Assembly: GCF_022919715.1 (NCBI RefSeq)
Contig: NZ_CP095042.1
Coordinates: 3,534,001-3,598,000, forward strand
Source: Agromyces sp. H17E-10
Lineage (GTDB): Bacteria; Actinomycetota; Actinomycetes; Actinomycetales; Microbacteriaceae
Direction of reading: 5' to 3'
DNA: 64,000 nt
Part shown: positions 1 to 8,156 of the stretch, piece after piece
How the letters are laid out: the number at the start of each line of letters is the position of its first letter
How positions within the stretch are numbered: position 1 is the first letter of the stretch
The notes under the pieces: generated by a model
The model's input: only the letters and a program-made list of their open reading frames with translations
Databases searched by the model: none
What the model was told of the DNA's origin: nothing
Program-made: the position numbers and the translations under genes

Positions 1-231
1 CAGATCGTGGGTCCCGACAAGCAGTTCGTCGTCGCGGTCAACAACTACCGGCAGTCGGGCGGCGGCGGGTTCCCGCACATCGCGTCGGCACCGGTCGTGT
101 ACAACGCGCAGGTCGCGATCCGCGAGGCGATCGTCGCGTACGCGTCGGCACAGGGCACGATCGACCCGTCGACGTTCCACGTCGAGAACTGGAGGCTCGT
201 GCGCAACGGGGTGCCCGTGGTGTTCCCCTGA
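1..231 (+). CDS. 5'-nucleotidase / 2',3'-cyclic phosphodiesterase, C-terminal end (partial)
   Basis: This is the last 76 residues of a gene that begins before the window; it reads in frame from base 1 to a TGA. The stretch VAVNNYRQSGGGGFPH is the hallmark end of the C-terminal 5'-nucleotidase domain of secreted metallophosphatases of the UshA/CpdB type. In that family this domain binds the nucleoside through its asparagine and aromatic residues. Such enzymes hydrolyse extracellular nucleotides outside the membrane. The metal-binding N-terminal domain and any signal peptide or anchor lie outside the window and cannot be checked. The reading ends in PVVFP with no LPxTG or membrane tail, so the protein is not sortase-anchored at this end. 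The family call is good; the exact substrate is unknown. Confidence 0.8.
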   Translation, partial: QIVGPDKQFVVAVNNYRQSGGGGFPHIASAPVVYNAQVAIREAIVAYASAQGTIDPSTFHVENWRLVRNGVPVVFP

Positions 232-376
232 CACGGTCACAACCCTGAGGGGTGTCGCGGCGGCCCGCACCGAGGATGGATGCCTCGGGGCGGGCCGCCG
301 TCGCGTTGCTGAGGTTCGGCGACGTACCGCGCGAACGGTGCGCGGCGCAGCGACAGCCGAGCGGCTGCGCGACCGC

Positions 377-382
377 TACGCT
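377..382 (+). promoter_or_regulatory. -10 box of a leaderless promoter for cutC
   Basis: TACGCT sits 7 nt before the ATG at 390, the spacing at which transcription would start at or next to the start codon. No Shine-Dalgarno sequence precedes that ATG. I see no good -35 hexamer. The same arrangement recurs at many genes in this window. Confidence 0.5.
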
Positions 383-389
383 GTCGAGA

Positions 390-1142
390 ATGGTCGCCTA
401 CCCGCTCCCCGTCGAGATCGCCGTTCAGGATGCCGCGGGCACGCGCATCGCGCTCGCGGGAGGCGCCACTCGCATCGAGCTCTGCCAGGCGCTCGACCTC
501 GGCGGGCTCACCCCGTCGATCGGGCTCGTCGAGTCGGCGGTGCAGCTCGCGGCCGAGGCACAGGCGCCGTCGTTCGTGCACGTGCTCGTACGGCCGCGCG
601 GCGGCGGGTTCGTGTACGACGCCGACGAGCTCGCGACGATCGAGCGCGACATCCGCGCGGTGATCTCGGCAGGGGCCGACGGCGTCGTGGTCGGCGCGCT
701 CGCGGAATCGGGCGAGCTCGACGTCGAGGCCGTGCACCGGTTCGTCGAGGCTGCGGGCGCGGCCGACGTCACGGTGCACCGGGCGGTCGATGCCGCCGGT
801 GACCCGCGTGCCGCGGTCTCGGCGCTCGCCCGGCTCGGGGTGCGACGCGTGCTCACCTCGGGTGGCGCCGCCGACTGCCGCACGGGCCTCGCGACGCTCG
901 AGGCGATGGCTGCGGCATCGGGCGTGCTCGAGGTCATGGCCGGCGGCGGCGTCAAGGTCGACGACATCGCGGCCCTTGCGGCGGCCGGCGTCGACGCCGT
1001 GCACCTGTCGGCACGCGGACGTGCGCTGCGCGGGGGAGCGAGCGGCCCGGGCGGCGGCGTCGACGGATTCGACGAGACCGACGCCGTGCTCGTCGCGGCG
1101 GCCGTCGAGGCGGCCCGACTGGCGGCGACCGCGGGCGTATGA
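390..1142 (+). CDS. cutC: CutC family copper homeostasis protein
   Basis: A 250-residue TIM-barrel protein of the CutC family. The N-terminal segment VEIAVQDAAGTRIALAGGATRIELC and the downstream VHVLVRPRGGGFVY are the two most conserved family blocks, and the length fits. CutC proteins are cytoplasmic and were linked genetically to copper tolerance; their biochemical activity remains unsettled. I chose the ATG at 390 over upstream in-frame starts because homology begins there and a TACGCT box lies 7 nt upstream, giving a leaderless transcript. An upstream ATG at 252 would add an Arg/Ala-rich tail with no family resemblance. The stop overlaps the next start (ATGA at 1139-1142), so the following membrane protein is probably translationally coupled. 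Confidence 0.85.
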   Translation: MVAYPLPVEIAVQDAAGTRIALAGGATRIELCQALDLGGLTPSIGLVESAVQLAAEAQAPSFVHVLVRPRGGGFVYDADELATIERDIRAVISAGADGVVVGALAESGELDVEAVHRFVEAAGAADVTVHRAVDAAGDPRAAVSALARLGVRRVLTSGGAADCRTGLATLEAMAAASGVLEVMAGGGVKVDDIAALAAAGVDAVHLSARGRALRGGASGPGGGVDGFDETDAVLVAAAVEAARLAATAGV

Positions 1143-2434
1143 CGACGCAGACGGCGGTCCACGAGCGCGAGGAGGCGCTCGCGCCGCTCGCCCGCACGGT
1201 GAGGGCGGCCGAGGCGATGCGGCTCGTCGCGCGCGCGACGTTCTGGGCGGCCGTCGTCGGGATCGTCGCGGTCTTCGTCTCGCTCGCGTACCCGCTCTTC
1301 CTCTTCATCACGCTGCCGTTCGCGACGGGCCTCGTGCTCTCGTCGTGGGCGGCCGCAACCGGTGCGGGGCTCGGGAGCGTGCTCTGGAGTTCGGCCCGCG
1401 CCCGCCGAATCGGCACCGTGCTCGGGGCGCTCGCGGGCGTCACCGCCGTCGCCGTCGTCGACTACGCGCTGCGGCCGTGGGCCGGCAGCGACGTGCTCGG
1501 CGCCCTGACCTGGGCCGGCGGCCCGGCGCTCGCGGCACTCGCCCTCGTCGCGATCGTCGCGGCGAATCCGTCGCGCGGCCTCCGAGCCGGTCGGGATGCC
1601 GCGGGGGCGGCGTTGCTCGCGTCGGCGATGGCGTCGGGCGTGGTCGGCGCGTCCGCGGCCGTCGTGGGCGGGCTCGCGATCTCGACCACGACGCTCGACT
1701 CATCGCGCTCGGTCGCGCTGGCCGCGCTGCAGTTCGGCGGCATCGCGACCATGGTCGTGCTGCTCGCGGGTGCGCTCGTCGTGAGCTGCACGCCCCGCCG
1801 CGTCGCCCGTGTCGCCGCCGTCGCGAGCACGGTCGCCGCCGTGCTGCTCGCGAGCGCCGCGGTCACGATCGCGCTCGTGGCGCCGCCGATCGAGACGTTC
1901 GTGCCGAGGCCCGACGCGGAGGCGCTGCCACCGTACGCCGACGGGCAGGGCGGCGGTGACGAGAACGGTGGTGAGGGCGCCGCCGGCGGTACGAGCGGAG
2001 GCGCCGAGCAGCCGGCTCCCGATGCCGAAGGGCCGACCCTCGACGAGGGCCGTGCGCAGTTCGAGCTGCTCGTGTCGTCGGCTCTCGCCGCGGCGGGTGA
2101 CGACGCCGTCTGGAGCGCGGATCCGCCCCTCGCCGTCGCCGAGTACCCGTGCGAGGGCGGCGTGATGCTGCGCATCGAGGGCGAGTTCACGACGGGCGTC
2201 ATCACCGACACGACGACCGACGAGCACGACCGCGAGGTGACGGCGACCAACGTCGCTGCGGCCGACCGCATCGCGGCCGCGTGGCATGCGGTGGGGCTCG
2301 GGAAGCCCGGACGCATCCACGACGAACCCGTGCTCGGGCCGGGGGAGCTCGGCGCCGTTGAGTCGGCGACCGTCGACTTCGACTTCGGCGTCGCGAAGCC
2401 ACGCGTCGACGGCCGTTGCCTCATCGCCGGCTGA
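1139..2434 (+). CDS. Polytopic membrane protein of unknown function with acidic extracytoplasmic tail
   Basis: A 431-residue protein I cannot assign to a family. A short cytoplasmic N-terminus is followed by about six or seven hydrophobic segments (roughly residues 30-245). A Gly/Glu/Asp-rich low-complexity linker follows (about 255-300, with runs such as GQGGGDENGGEGAAGG). The hydrophilic C-terminal domain of about 130 residues contains two cysteines (in YPCEGG and in the last residues, GRCLIAG). The arrangement looks like a membrane anchor carrying an exported domain whose cysteines could form a disulfide. It overlaps cutC by 4 nt and is followed, 22 nt later, by two more small membrane proteins. 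No catalytic motif is visible, so no function is proposed. Confidence 0.7.
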   Translation: MTTQTAVHEREEALAPLARTVRAAEAMRLVARATFWAAVVGIVAVFVSLAYPLFLFITLPFATGLVLSSWAAATGAGLGSVLWSSARARRIGTVLGALAGVTAVAVVDYALRPWAGSDVLGALTWAGGPALAALALVAIVAANPSRGLRAGRDAAGAALLASAMASGVVGASAAVVGGLAISTTTLDSSRSVALAALQFGGIATMVVLLAGALVVSCTPRRVARVAAVASTVAAVLLASAAVTIALVAPPIETFVPRPDAEALPPYADGQGGGDENGGEGAAGGTSGGAEQPAPDAEGPTLDEGRAQFELLVSSALAAAGDDAVWSADPPLAVAEYPCEGGVMLRIEGEFTTGVITDTTTDEHDREVTATNVAAADRIAAAWHAVGLGKPGRIHDEPVLGPGELGAVESATVDFDFGVAKPRVDGRCLIAG

Positions 2435-2444
2435 ACCGCGCCAC

Positions 2445-2450
2445 TAGGCT
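2445..2450 (+). promoter_or_regulatory. -10 box of a leaderless promoter
   Basis: TAGGCT ends 6 nt before the ATG at 2457. The word TAGGCTGGAG(C/T)CATG is nearly identical to that in front of the FAH-family gene at 12830, which supports it as a real leaderless promoter/start unit. Confidence 0.5.
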
Positions 2451-2456
2451 GGAGCC

Positions 2457-2945
2457 ATGCGTCCCGACCCCGATGCCGACGACGACGCCCTGCGCTGGGA
2501 GGGCGACGACGACCCCACCCTCGCCCCCGGATGGAAGACCGTCGGCAAGCCCGTTCCGCTGGCCGATTCGGCCGCCGGGGCCGACCAGTCGGAGACGGTC
2601 GACGTGGCCGGCGGCGAGTCGGCGGTGGTGGCCACCGCTGACGACGCGGATGCCGCGCCGCAGACCGGCTCGGTCGCACTCGTCGCGCTCGGGGTGCTCG
2701 GCGGCGTCTACCTGCTCTACACGATCGGCTGGCTGATCACGGCCGTGCGCACCTCGGCACCCGGCACGAGCGTCGTGAGCGATGCCATGTACTCGCTCGG
2801 ACTGTGGCTCGCCGTGCTCGCCGCGCCGTGCTGGTTCGCGCTCGCCCTGCGCGGCGCGCGCACCACCCGTTCGCGCTTCGCCTGGCTCGTGGTCGGTGCC
2901 GTCGTGCTCGTGCCGCTGCCCTTCGTGCTGGGGGTGACCGCGTGA
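2457..2945 (+). CDS. Small acidic-N-terminus membrane protein
   Basis: A 162-residue protein. The first 70 residues are very acidic (DPDADDDALRWEGDDDPT near the start) and contain GWKTVGKP. Three hydrophobic segments follow, at about residues 72-95, 113-130 and 140-158. Proteins with this D/E-rich DDDPT...GW start are common next to small membrane proteins in Microbacteriaceae, and I recall them sometimes carrying a DNA polymerase III gamma/tau label. Nothing here supports that label: there is no AAA+ motif and the protein is membrane-spanning. The stop overlaps the next start (GTGA at 2942-2945), so the two are probably made together. Function unknown. Confidence 0.7.
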   Translation: MRPDPDADDDALRWEGDDDPTLAPGWKTVGKPVPLADSAAGADQSETVDVAGGESAVVATADDADAAPQTGSVALVALGVLGGVYLLYTIGWLITAVRTSAPGTSVVSDAMYSLGLWLAVLAAPCWFALALRGARTTRSRFAWLVVGAVVLVPLPFVLGVTA

Positions 2946-3304
2946 CCGCCGAGCAGCTCGCGCCCGAGGCATCCGCCCCGGCACCCCGCCTGCCGATGTG
3001 GCTCGACGTCACGATCGCGGTGGTGTTCGGACTCTTCTACGCGTACGACGTGTGGGAGGTCGTCGAGAGCATCTCCGTCTACGCTCAGGCAGCGTCGTTC
3101 GGCATCCCGGTCGGCGTCGCCGAATGGGTCGTGCTCGTCATCGCGGCGATCGCCCCGCTCGCGTGCTTCGCGGCGGCGTTCGTGCTCGGGCGCTCGCGTG
3201 GCCTGCTCGCCCGCGTCGCGCTCTACTTCACCGGGCTGTGCGTGTCGGGCGCGCTCTTCCTGAGCCTCGTGGTCGTGCTGCTGCGACTCGGTTCGGTCGG
3301 CTGA
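2942..3304 (+). CDS. Small four-helix membrane protein, unknown function
   Basis: A 120-residue protein starting with GTG that overlaps the preceding stop by 4 nt. After a short Ala/Pro-rich lead it has about three to four hydrophobic segments (around residues 18-40, 58-80 and 90-115). The aromatic motif FYAYDVWEVVES lies after the first. I do not recognise the family. The coupling with the upstream gene suggests a two-component membrane complex or an accessory subunit. No catalytic residues are evident. Confidence 0.65.
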   Translation: MTAEQLAPEASAPAPRLPMWLDVTIAVVFGLFYAYDVWEVVESISVYAQAASFGIPVGVAEWVVLVIAAIAPLACFAAAFVLGRSRGLLARVALYFTGLCVSGALFLSLVVVLLRLGSVG

Positions 3305-3394
3305 CGCACAGAACGTGCCGCAGGCCGAGGCATCCCGGCCGGATCGCCCGCCGTCGCGGGCCGTCACAGAACGTGATGCGGCGTCATGCTCCAG

Positions 3395-3400
3395 TAGGGT
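3395..3400 (+). promoter_or_regulatory. Candidate -10 box upstream of serA
   Basis: TAGGGT lies about 80 nt before the serA start in the 177-nt gap 3305-3481 and would give a leader of about 75 nt. The -35 region is not recognisable. The rest of the gap shows no clear element apart from the serA ribosome-binding site. Confidence 0.3.
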
Positions 3401-3481
3401 TGTCGGGGTAACGGCGCCCCCACTGGCGTAGGCGCACCCCACACGCGCGCTTCGTCGCGCACGCCCCCGAAGGAACCGTTC

Positions 3482-5071
3482 GTGTCAAAGCCGGTCGTGC
3501 TGATCGCCGAAGAACTCTCGCCCGCCACCGTCGACGCCCTCGGGCCCGACTTCGAGATCCGTCAGGTCGACGGCACCGACCGCGCGGCCCTCCTGTCGGC
3601 CCTCGCCGACGCGGAGGCGATCCTCATCCGCTCGGCCACCCAGGTCGACGCCGAGGCGCTCGCCGCCGCTCCCAAGCTGCGCGTCGTCGCACGTGCCGGC
3701 GTCGGACTCGACAACGTCGACGTCAAGGCCGCCACGACCGCCGGTGTCATGGTCGTGAACGCCCCGACCTCGAACATCATCTCGGCCGCCGAGCTCACGA
3801 TCGGCCACATCCTGAGCCTCGCCCGCCACATCCCCGCGGGTCACGCGTCGCTGTCTGCCGGGCAGTGGAAGCGCTCGTCGTACACGGGCACCGAGCTCTA
3901 CGAGAAGACCGTCGGCATCATCGGCCTCGGCCGCATCGGCGCCCTCATCACCGCGCGCCTGCAGGCGTTCGGCATGGAGGTCATCGCGTACGACCCGTAC
4001 ATCACTGCCGCCCGCGCACAGCAGCTCGGCGTGCAGACGGTCTCGCTCGACGAACTGCTCGAGCGCAGCGACTTCGTCACGATCCACATGCCGCGCACGC
4101 CAGAGACCCTCGGCATGATCGGCACCGAGCAGCTCGCGAAGATGAAGAACACCGCCTACGTCGTGAACGTCGCCCGCGGCGGCCTCATCGACGAGCAGGC
4201 GCTGCACGACGCGCTCGTCTCGGGCGAGATCGCGGGTGCCGCGCTCGACGTCTTCGTGCAGGAGCCGCCGAAGGAGTCGCCGCTCATCGGCCTGCCGAAC
4301 CTCATCGTCACCCCCCACCTCGGTGCGTCGACCGACGACGCCCAGGAGAAGGCGGGCATCTCGGTCGCGAAGTCGGTGCGCCTCGCGCTCGCCGGCGAGC
4401 TCGTGCCCGACGCGGTCAACGTCGCGGGCGGTGTCATCGACCCCTACGTGCGCCCCGGCATCCCCCTCGTCGAGAAGCTCGGCCAGCTCTTCTCGGGCCT
4501 CGCGCACGGTGCGCTCACGAGCCTCGACGTCGAGGTGCGCGGCGAGCTCGTCGACTACGACGTGAGCGTGCTGAAGCTCGCGGCGCTCAAGGGCGTGTTC
4601 ACGAACGTCGTCTCCGAGACCGTGTCGTACGTCAACGCGCCGCTCCTCGCCGAGCAGCGCGGCGTGCAGGTGCGCCTCATCACCGAGGCCGACAGCCCCG
4701 AGTACCGCAACGTCATCACGCTGCGCGGTGCACTCGCCGACGGCACCCAGGTGTCGGTGTCGGGCACCCTCACCGGCCCGAAGCAGGCCGAGAAGCTCGT
4801 CGGCGTGAACGGCTACGAGCTCGAGGTGCCGATCGCCACGACGCACATCATCATGGAGTACACCGACCGCCCCGGCATCGTCGCGGTCTACGGCCAGGAG
4901 TTCGGCGAGGCCGGCATCAACATCGCCGGCATGCAGATCGCCCGTCGCGAGGCCGGCGGCTCGGCGCTCAGCGTGCTCACGGTCGACTCGCCGGTTCCGG
5001 CCGACGTGCTCGAGCGGGTGCGCGAGGCGATCGACGCGAAGCTCTTCGTCGAGATCGACATCACCGAGTAG
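3482..5071 (+). CDS. serA: D-3-phosphoglycerate dehydrogenase
   Basis: A 529-residue type I enzyme catalysing NAD+-dependent oxidation of 3-phosphoglycerate, the first step of serine synthesis. The D-2-hydroxyacid dehydrogenase substrate domain wraps an NAD domain with the Rossmann motif GIIGLGRIG (about residues 142-150). The catalytic Arg-Glu-His set of the family is represented by NVARGG, the following acidic region and TPHLGAS. After about residue 315 comes the intervening ASB-type domain seen in long actinobacterial SerA. A C-terminal ACT domain follows ([20 protein letters not shown], about 461-480) and usually binds serine for feedback inhibition. GTG start with AGGA 7 nt upstream. It stands alone; hairpins follow the stop. 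Confidence 0.95.
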   Translation: MSKPVVLIAEELSPATVDALGPDFEIRQVDGTDRAALLSALADAEAILIRSATQVDAEALAAAPKLRVVARAGVGLDNVDVKAATTAGVMVVNAPTSNIISAAELTIGHILSLARHIPAGHASLSAGQWKRSSYTGTELYEKTVGIIGLGRIGALITARLQAFGMEVIAYDPYITAARAQQLGVQTVSLDELLERSDFVTIHMPRTPETLGMIGTEQLAKMKNTAYVVNVARGGLIDEQALHDALVSGEIAGAALDVFVQEPPKESPLIGLPNLIVTPHLGASTDDAQEKAGISVAKSVRLALAGELVPDAVNVAGGVIDPYVRPGIPLVEKLGQLFSGLAHGALTSLDVEVRGELVDYDVSVLKLAALKGVFTNVVSETVSYVNAPLLAEQRGVQVRLITEADSPEYRNVITLRGALADGTQVSVSGTLTGPKQAEKLVGVNGYELEVPIATTHIIMEYTDRPGIVAVYGQEFGEAGINIAGMQIARREAGGSALSVLTVDSPVPADVLERVREAIDAKLFVEIDITE

Positions 5072-5098
5072 TCCTCGGGCGGCGACGCCGTCTGATCG

Positions 5099-5147
5099 CG
5101 GATGCCTCGGCGCTGCGCCCTTCGCGGGCGTTGCGCTGGGGCATCCG
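5099..5147 (+). terminator. Hairpin after serA, likely terminator
   Basis: CGGATGCC at 5099-5106 pairs with GGCATCCG at 5140-5147, and the arms continue, with mismatches, to a TTCG loop at 5121-5124. There is no strong T-run. The outer arms are the GGATGCC word that is over-represented across the window. Confidence 0.5.
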
Positions 5148-5153
5148 TCGTTG

Positions 5154-5217
5154 CGGGGGTGCTTTCCCGCAAGGAAGTACCCGCTCGGGCGTCGAACCTT
5201 GCGCAAAAGCACCCCCG
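5154..5217. repeat. Palindromic element, copy 1 (GGGGGTGCTTT...CCGCAAG family)
   Basis: Two 21-nt arms (5154-5174 and 5197-5217) are inverted repeats matching at 19 of 21 positions, around a 22-nt centre. The two mismatches lie in the CC/TG between GGGGGTGCTTT and CGCAAGG. The same arms recur at 18078-18147. The element sits between serA and a convergent tetR gene. It has no T-tract. Confidence 0.75.
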
Positions 5218-5265
5218 AAACGTCAGCGAGGGCGCGCGCGAGCTGCAGCGAGGGGACGCGCAGGC

Positions 5266-5832
5266 TCAGCGGGCGACGAGGCGCTCGAGCAGCGCGACGA
5301 GCGACGCCAGCTGCTCGGGGGAGACGGCGCCTGTGCTGGTCGCGGAGAGTTCGACGTCGGGGGCCTCGGCGCGGAGCGCCGCCCGGTGGTAGAGCCCGTC
5401 GCCCATGAGCGTCACGGCGAGGGCGAGCGTCGGGTCGCCGACGTGGCCGGTGAGGTTCGCGAGCCAGCGGGTCTCTGCCTCGTCGAGTGCGCGGCCGGCC
5501 TCGCGGTCGCCGCCCTGCGCCAGTCGCAGGATCGCGACGAACGTGTGATCGAGCGGCGTCTCGATGTCGAGCGACGACCGCAGGAAGTACGAGATCGCCC
5601 CGTCGGGTGCGTCGTCGATGCGCGACAGGTCGTCGTCGACGAGGCGCAGCAACCGCTCGACGAGCCCGGCCACGAGCGCCTGCTTCGAGCCGAAGTGGTA
5701 GAGCAGGCCGCCCTTCGAGACGCCGGCGGCGCGGGCGGTCGCATCGATCGTGGCGGCGCGTTCGCCGTCGGAGATGATGAGCCGCTCGAAGGCGTCGAGC
5801 ACGGCCTCTCGGGCGGCGGGTGGGCGGGCCAT
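5266..5832 (-). CDS. TetR/AcrR family repressor of the adjacent MFS exporter
   Basis: A 188-residue regulator. The N-terminal helix-turn-helix reads ATIDATARAAGVSKGGLLYHF (about residues 26-46), the classic TetR recognition region. The C-terminal ligand domain is unremarkable and contains GDREAGRALDEAETRW. The start at 5832 (MARPPAAREA) is preferred to an upstream in-frame ATG because that extension is Arg-rich and crosses the operator region. The gene diverges from an MFS drug-exporter-like gene at 5946, and a 13-bp inverted repeat lies between them (5902-5935). The standard TetR logic is therefore likely: it represses the exporter, and perhaps itself, until a toxic ligand binds. The ligand is unknown. 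Confidence 0.85.
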   Translation of the reverse strand: MARPPAAREAVLDAFERLIISDGERAATIDATARAAGVSKGGLLYHFGSKQALVAGLVERLLRLVDDDLSRIDDAPDGAISYFLRSSLDIETPLDHTFVAILRLAQGGDREAGRALDEAETRWLANLTGHVGDPTLALAVTLMGDGLYHRAALRAEAPDVELSATSTGAVSPEQLASLVALLERLVAR

Positions 5833-5901
5833 GGCTTCATTCTCCCTGAGTCGGCGACGGTCGCGCGCGAGGCGAGTGCACTGGCGGAGTCGGGGCGTCA
5901 T

Positions 5902-5935
5902 CAGTTACTATACCAACCAGACGGTATAGAAACTG
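5902..5935. promoter_or_regulatory. TetR operator between tetR and MFS exporter
   Basis: An inverted repeat with 13-nt arms, 12 of 13 positions matching, around the spacer AACCAGAC. The cores are CTATACC (5908-5914) and GGTATAG (5923-5929). It lies 10 nt before the exporter ATG and 69 nt before the tetR start, so binding would block exporter transcription. Confidence 0.75.
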
Positions 5936-5945
5936 AGTTGAAACC

Positions 5946-7595
5946 ATGACCGAGCAGACGGCCACCCCGACCCCGAACCACATGACCGACCGCCGCAGCG
6001 CCGTGCCCGAGGCATCCGCCGCGACGACCGCCGCCCGCGATCGTGGCGCCGGCCGGACCAGTCAGACCCGCCAGGCCACCGGCCAGACCGGCAGCACCGG
6101 CCGCGCCCCGCGCCGCGCCTGGTTCGCGCTCGCCGTGCTCATGCTGCCGGCGCTGCTCGTCTCCATCGACAACACGGTGCTGAGCTTCGCGCTGCCCGAG
6201 ATCTCGAGCGACCTCGAGCCGACCGCCGCGCAGCAGCTCTGGATCATCGACGCCTACCCGCTCGTGCTCGCCGCACTGCTCGTCGCGATGGGCAGCGCGG
6301 GCGACCGCTGGGGACGTCGTCGCATGCTCATGATCGGCTCGATCGGCTTCGCCGCGGTCTCGGTCGGCGCCGCGTTCGCACCGACCGCCGAGCTGCTCAT
6401 CGCCGCTCGCGCCGCGCTCGGCTTCTTCGGCGCCATGCTCATGCCGTCGACGCTCTCGCTGCTGCGCTCGATCTTCACCGACCGCGAGCAGCGTCGCCTC
6501 GCCATCGCGATCTGGGCGTCGGCGTTCGCCGCGGGCAGCGCGTTCGGCCCCCTCGTCGGTGGACTCCTGCTCGAGCACTTCGCCTGGGGCTCGGTGTTCC
6601 TGCTCGCGGTGCCGGTGCTCGTGCCGATGCTCATCCTCGTACCGCTGCTCATCACCGAGAGCCGCGACCCGAACCCCGGCCGCATCGACGTCTGGAGCAT
6701 CCTGCTCTCGCTCGCGACGATGGCGCCCATCGTGTTCGGCATCAAGCACATCGCGACCGAGGGCGTCGACGCGATCGGGCCACTGTTCATCGCCGTGGGC
6801 CTGGTCGCCGGCTACCTCTTCGTGCGCCGCCAGCTCGCGAGCGACGCCCCGATGCTCGACGTGCGCCTGTTCACGGTCGGCCCGTTCGGGGGCGCCGTGC
6901 TCGTGAACCTGCTGAGCGTCGTCTCGCTCGTCGGATTCCTGTTCTTCGTCTCGCAGCACCTGCAGATCATCGCGGGGCTCTCGCCGGTCGAGGCGGGCGT
7001 CGCCCTCCTGCCGGGCCTCGTCGCGATGATCATCTCGGGCCTCGTCGTCGTGCCGATCGCACGTCGCGTGCACCCGCGGGTGCTCGTGCCCGCCGCGCTC
7101 AGCCTCTCGGCCGGCGGCTACCTCGTCGTCGCGTTCGGCGCCTCCGACGGGTCGACCGGTGCCGTCATCGTCGCGTTCACGATGCTCGGCATCGGAATCG
7201 GCATGGCCGAGACCGTGTCGAACGAGCTCATCCTCTCGAGCGCGCCGCCCGCCAAGGCGGGTGCCGCATCGGCCGTCTCCGAGACGGCGTACGAGCTCGG
7301 GGCGGTGCTCGGCACGGCGGGGCTCGGCAGCATCATCGCGGCGCACTACGCGAGCGCGATCGAACTGCCCGCTGCACTGACGGCGGCGCAGGCGGATGCC
7401 GCGCGCGAGACCCTCGCGGGTGCAGCGGCGGTCGCCGCGGAACTGCCTGCGGCGCAGGCCGACGCGCTCATGCACGCCGCCGCGGTCGCGTTCGACGGCG
7501 GAGTGCTCGTGACCTCGTTGATCGGGGTCGGCCTCATGGTCGCCGCCGCCGTGATCGCGGCCGTCACCCTGCGCAATCCCGCCCAGCACGACTGA
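5946..7595 (+). CDS. MFS multidrug exporter, DHA2 (14-helix) family
   Basis: A 549-residue membrane transporter. About 55 polar residues precede the first helix. Motif A of the drug:H+ antiporters appears as GSAGDRWGRRRMLMIG after the second helix, and the region around LDNTVLSFALPEI is replaced by IDNTVLSFALPEI, typical of the QacA/EmrB/LfrA group. Roughly 14 hydrophobic segments fit DHA2. The protein should export hydrophobic cationic or aromatic toxins using the proton gradient. It is divergent from, and presumably repressed by, the TetR protein at 5266-5832 through the operator at 5902-5935. The ribosome-binding site before ATG 5946 is weak (GAGTTGAAACC). Substrate cannot be predicted. 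Confidence 0.88.
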   Translation: MTEQTATPTPNHMTDRRSAVPEASAATTAARDRGAGRTSQTRQATGQTGSTGRAPRRAWFALAVLMLPALLVSIDNTVLSFALPEISSDLEPTAAQQLWIIDAYPLVLAALLVAMGSAGDRWGRRRMLMIGSIGFAAVSVGAAFAPTAELLIAARAALGFFGAMLMPSTLSLLRSIFTDREQRRLAIAIWASAFAAGSAFGPLVGGLLLEHFAWGSVFLLAVPVLVPMLILVPLLITESRDPNPGRIDVWSILLSLATMAPIVFGIKHIATEGVDAIGPLFIAVGLVAGYLFVRRQLASDAPMLDVRLFTVGPFGGAVLVNLLSVVSLVGFLFFVSQHLQIIAGLSPVEAGVALLPGLVAMIISGLVVVPIARRVHPRVLVPAALSLSAGGYLVVAFGASDGSTGAVIVAFTMLGIGIGMAETVSNELILSSAPPAKAGAASAVSETAYELGAVLGTAGLGSIIAAHYASAIELPAALTAAQADAARETLAGAAAVAAELPAAQADALMHAAAVAFDGGVLVTSLIGVGLMVAAAVIAAVTLRNPAQHD

Positions 7596-7714
7596 CCGGC
7601 GGCGCAGCTCGTCGTCGTCAGCGCTGCTCGCGCCATCGGGGCTGAACGTGCCGTCGGCGCAGCGCCGTCGGTGCTGATCGAGCCGTCGAGGTCGCGCCTC
7701 GGTCCTCCGGGCGG

Positions 7715-7752
7715 TCTCGGATGCCGCGGCTCGGGTTCCGCGGCATCCGAGA
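7715..7752. terminator. Bidirectional terminator-like hairpin between convergent genes
   Basis: A perfect 15-bp stem (7715-7729 with 7738-7752) closes an 8-nt loop. The stem contains GGATGCCGCGG/CCGCGGCATCC. It lies between the end of the MFS gene (7595) and the end of the opposing DUF6458 gene (7761). There is no T-run, as is common in very GC-rich actinobacteria. Confidence 0.7.
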
Positions 7753-7760
7753 GCTCAGGG

Positions 7761-8021
7761 TCAGACCACCGGGTCCTCCGGCGTCGAGCGCTCCGCCCGT
7801 GTCACGCGGTCGCCGCTCGCCGGGTCGACGCTCGTGTGCTCGGTCGCGATCGTCTTGCGACGCCGGGCGAGCAGGATGATGCCGATCACGATGATCACCG
7901 CACCCGCGGCCATCAGGATGTAGCCGACCAGTTGCAGGTCGATCCAGTCGACGGTGATGTTGAGGGCGTACGTGAGGATCGCACCGATGACGACCAGCAC
8001 GATTCCGAGTCCGAGACTCAT
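7761..8021 (-). CDS. DUF6458 family small membrane protein
   Basis: An 86-residue protein with two hydrophobic segments: residues 2-23 (LGLGIVLVVIGAILTYAL) and about 31-50 (LVGYILMAAGAVIIVIG). A cytoplasmic basic stretch ARRRK and a polar tail follow. This matches the DUF6458 family of small actinobacterial membrane proteins, whose function is unknown. The ATG at 8021 is chosen because GGAGGA lies 4 nt upstream; the longer in-frame start at 8063 would add an Arg/Pro-rich stretch. The gene stands alone, convergent with the MFS exporter and divergent from leuB. Confidence 0.8.
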   Translation of the reverse strand: MSLGLGIVLVVIGAILTYALNITVDWIDLQLVGYILMAAGAVIIVIGIILLARRRKTIATEHTSVDPASGDRVTRAERSTPEDPVV

Positions 8022-8122
8022 GGCGTCCTCCTTCCCGCGGGGCCGGGGCAGCCGCCGCGTCACTGAGGTGTCGTCGGGTGACGAGACCTCGTCATAGGGC
8101 TGAGCGTAGCGAGGTACGGCAC

Positions 8123-8128
8123 TACGCT
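8123..8128 (+). promoter_or_regulatory. Candidate -10 box for leuB
   Basis: TACGCT lies 28 nt before the leuB start, giving a short leader that carries the ribosome-binding site AGAAGGAG (8145-8152). Confidence 0.4.
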
Positions 8129-8156
8129 GGAGGGGCTGGTGCGAGAAGGAGAATCC

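Noticed and set aside
2457..2945. DNA polymerase III gamma/tau label for the small acidic protein
   Set aside because: No AAA+ Walker motif and three membrane segments; I recall the label for look-alikes, but the sequence does not support it.
3485..5212. Long open frame on the minus strand opposite serA
   Set aside because: It is the complementary frame of a clear serA gene; its product is Asp/Arg/Glu/Val-rich with no motif, the usual artefact of 70 % GC.
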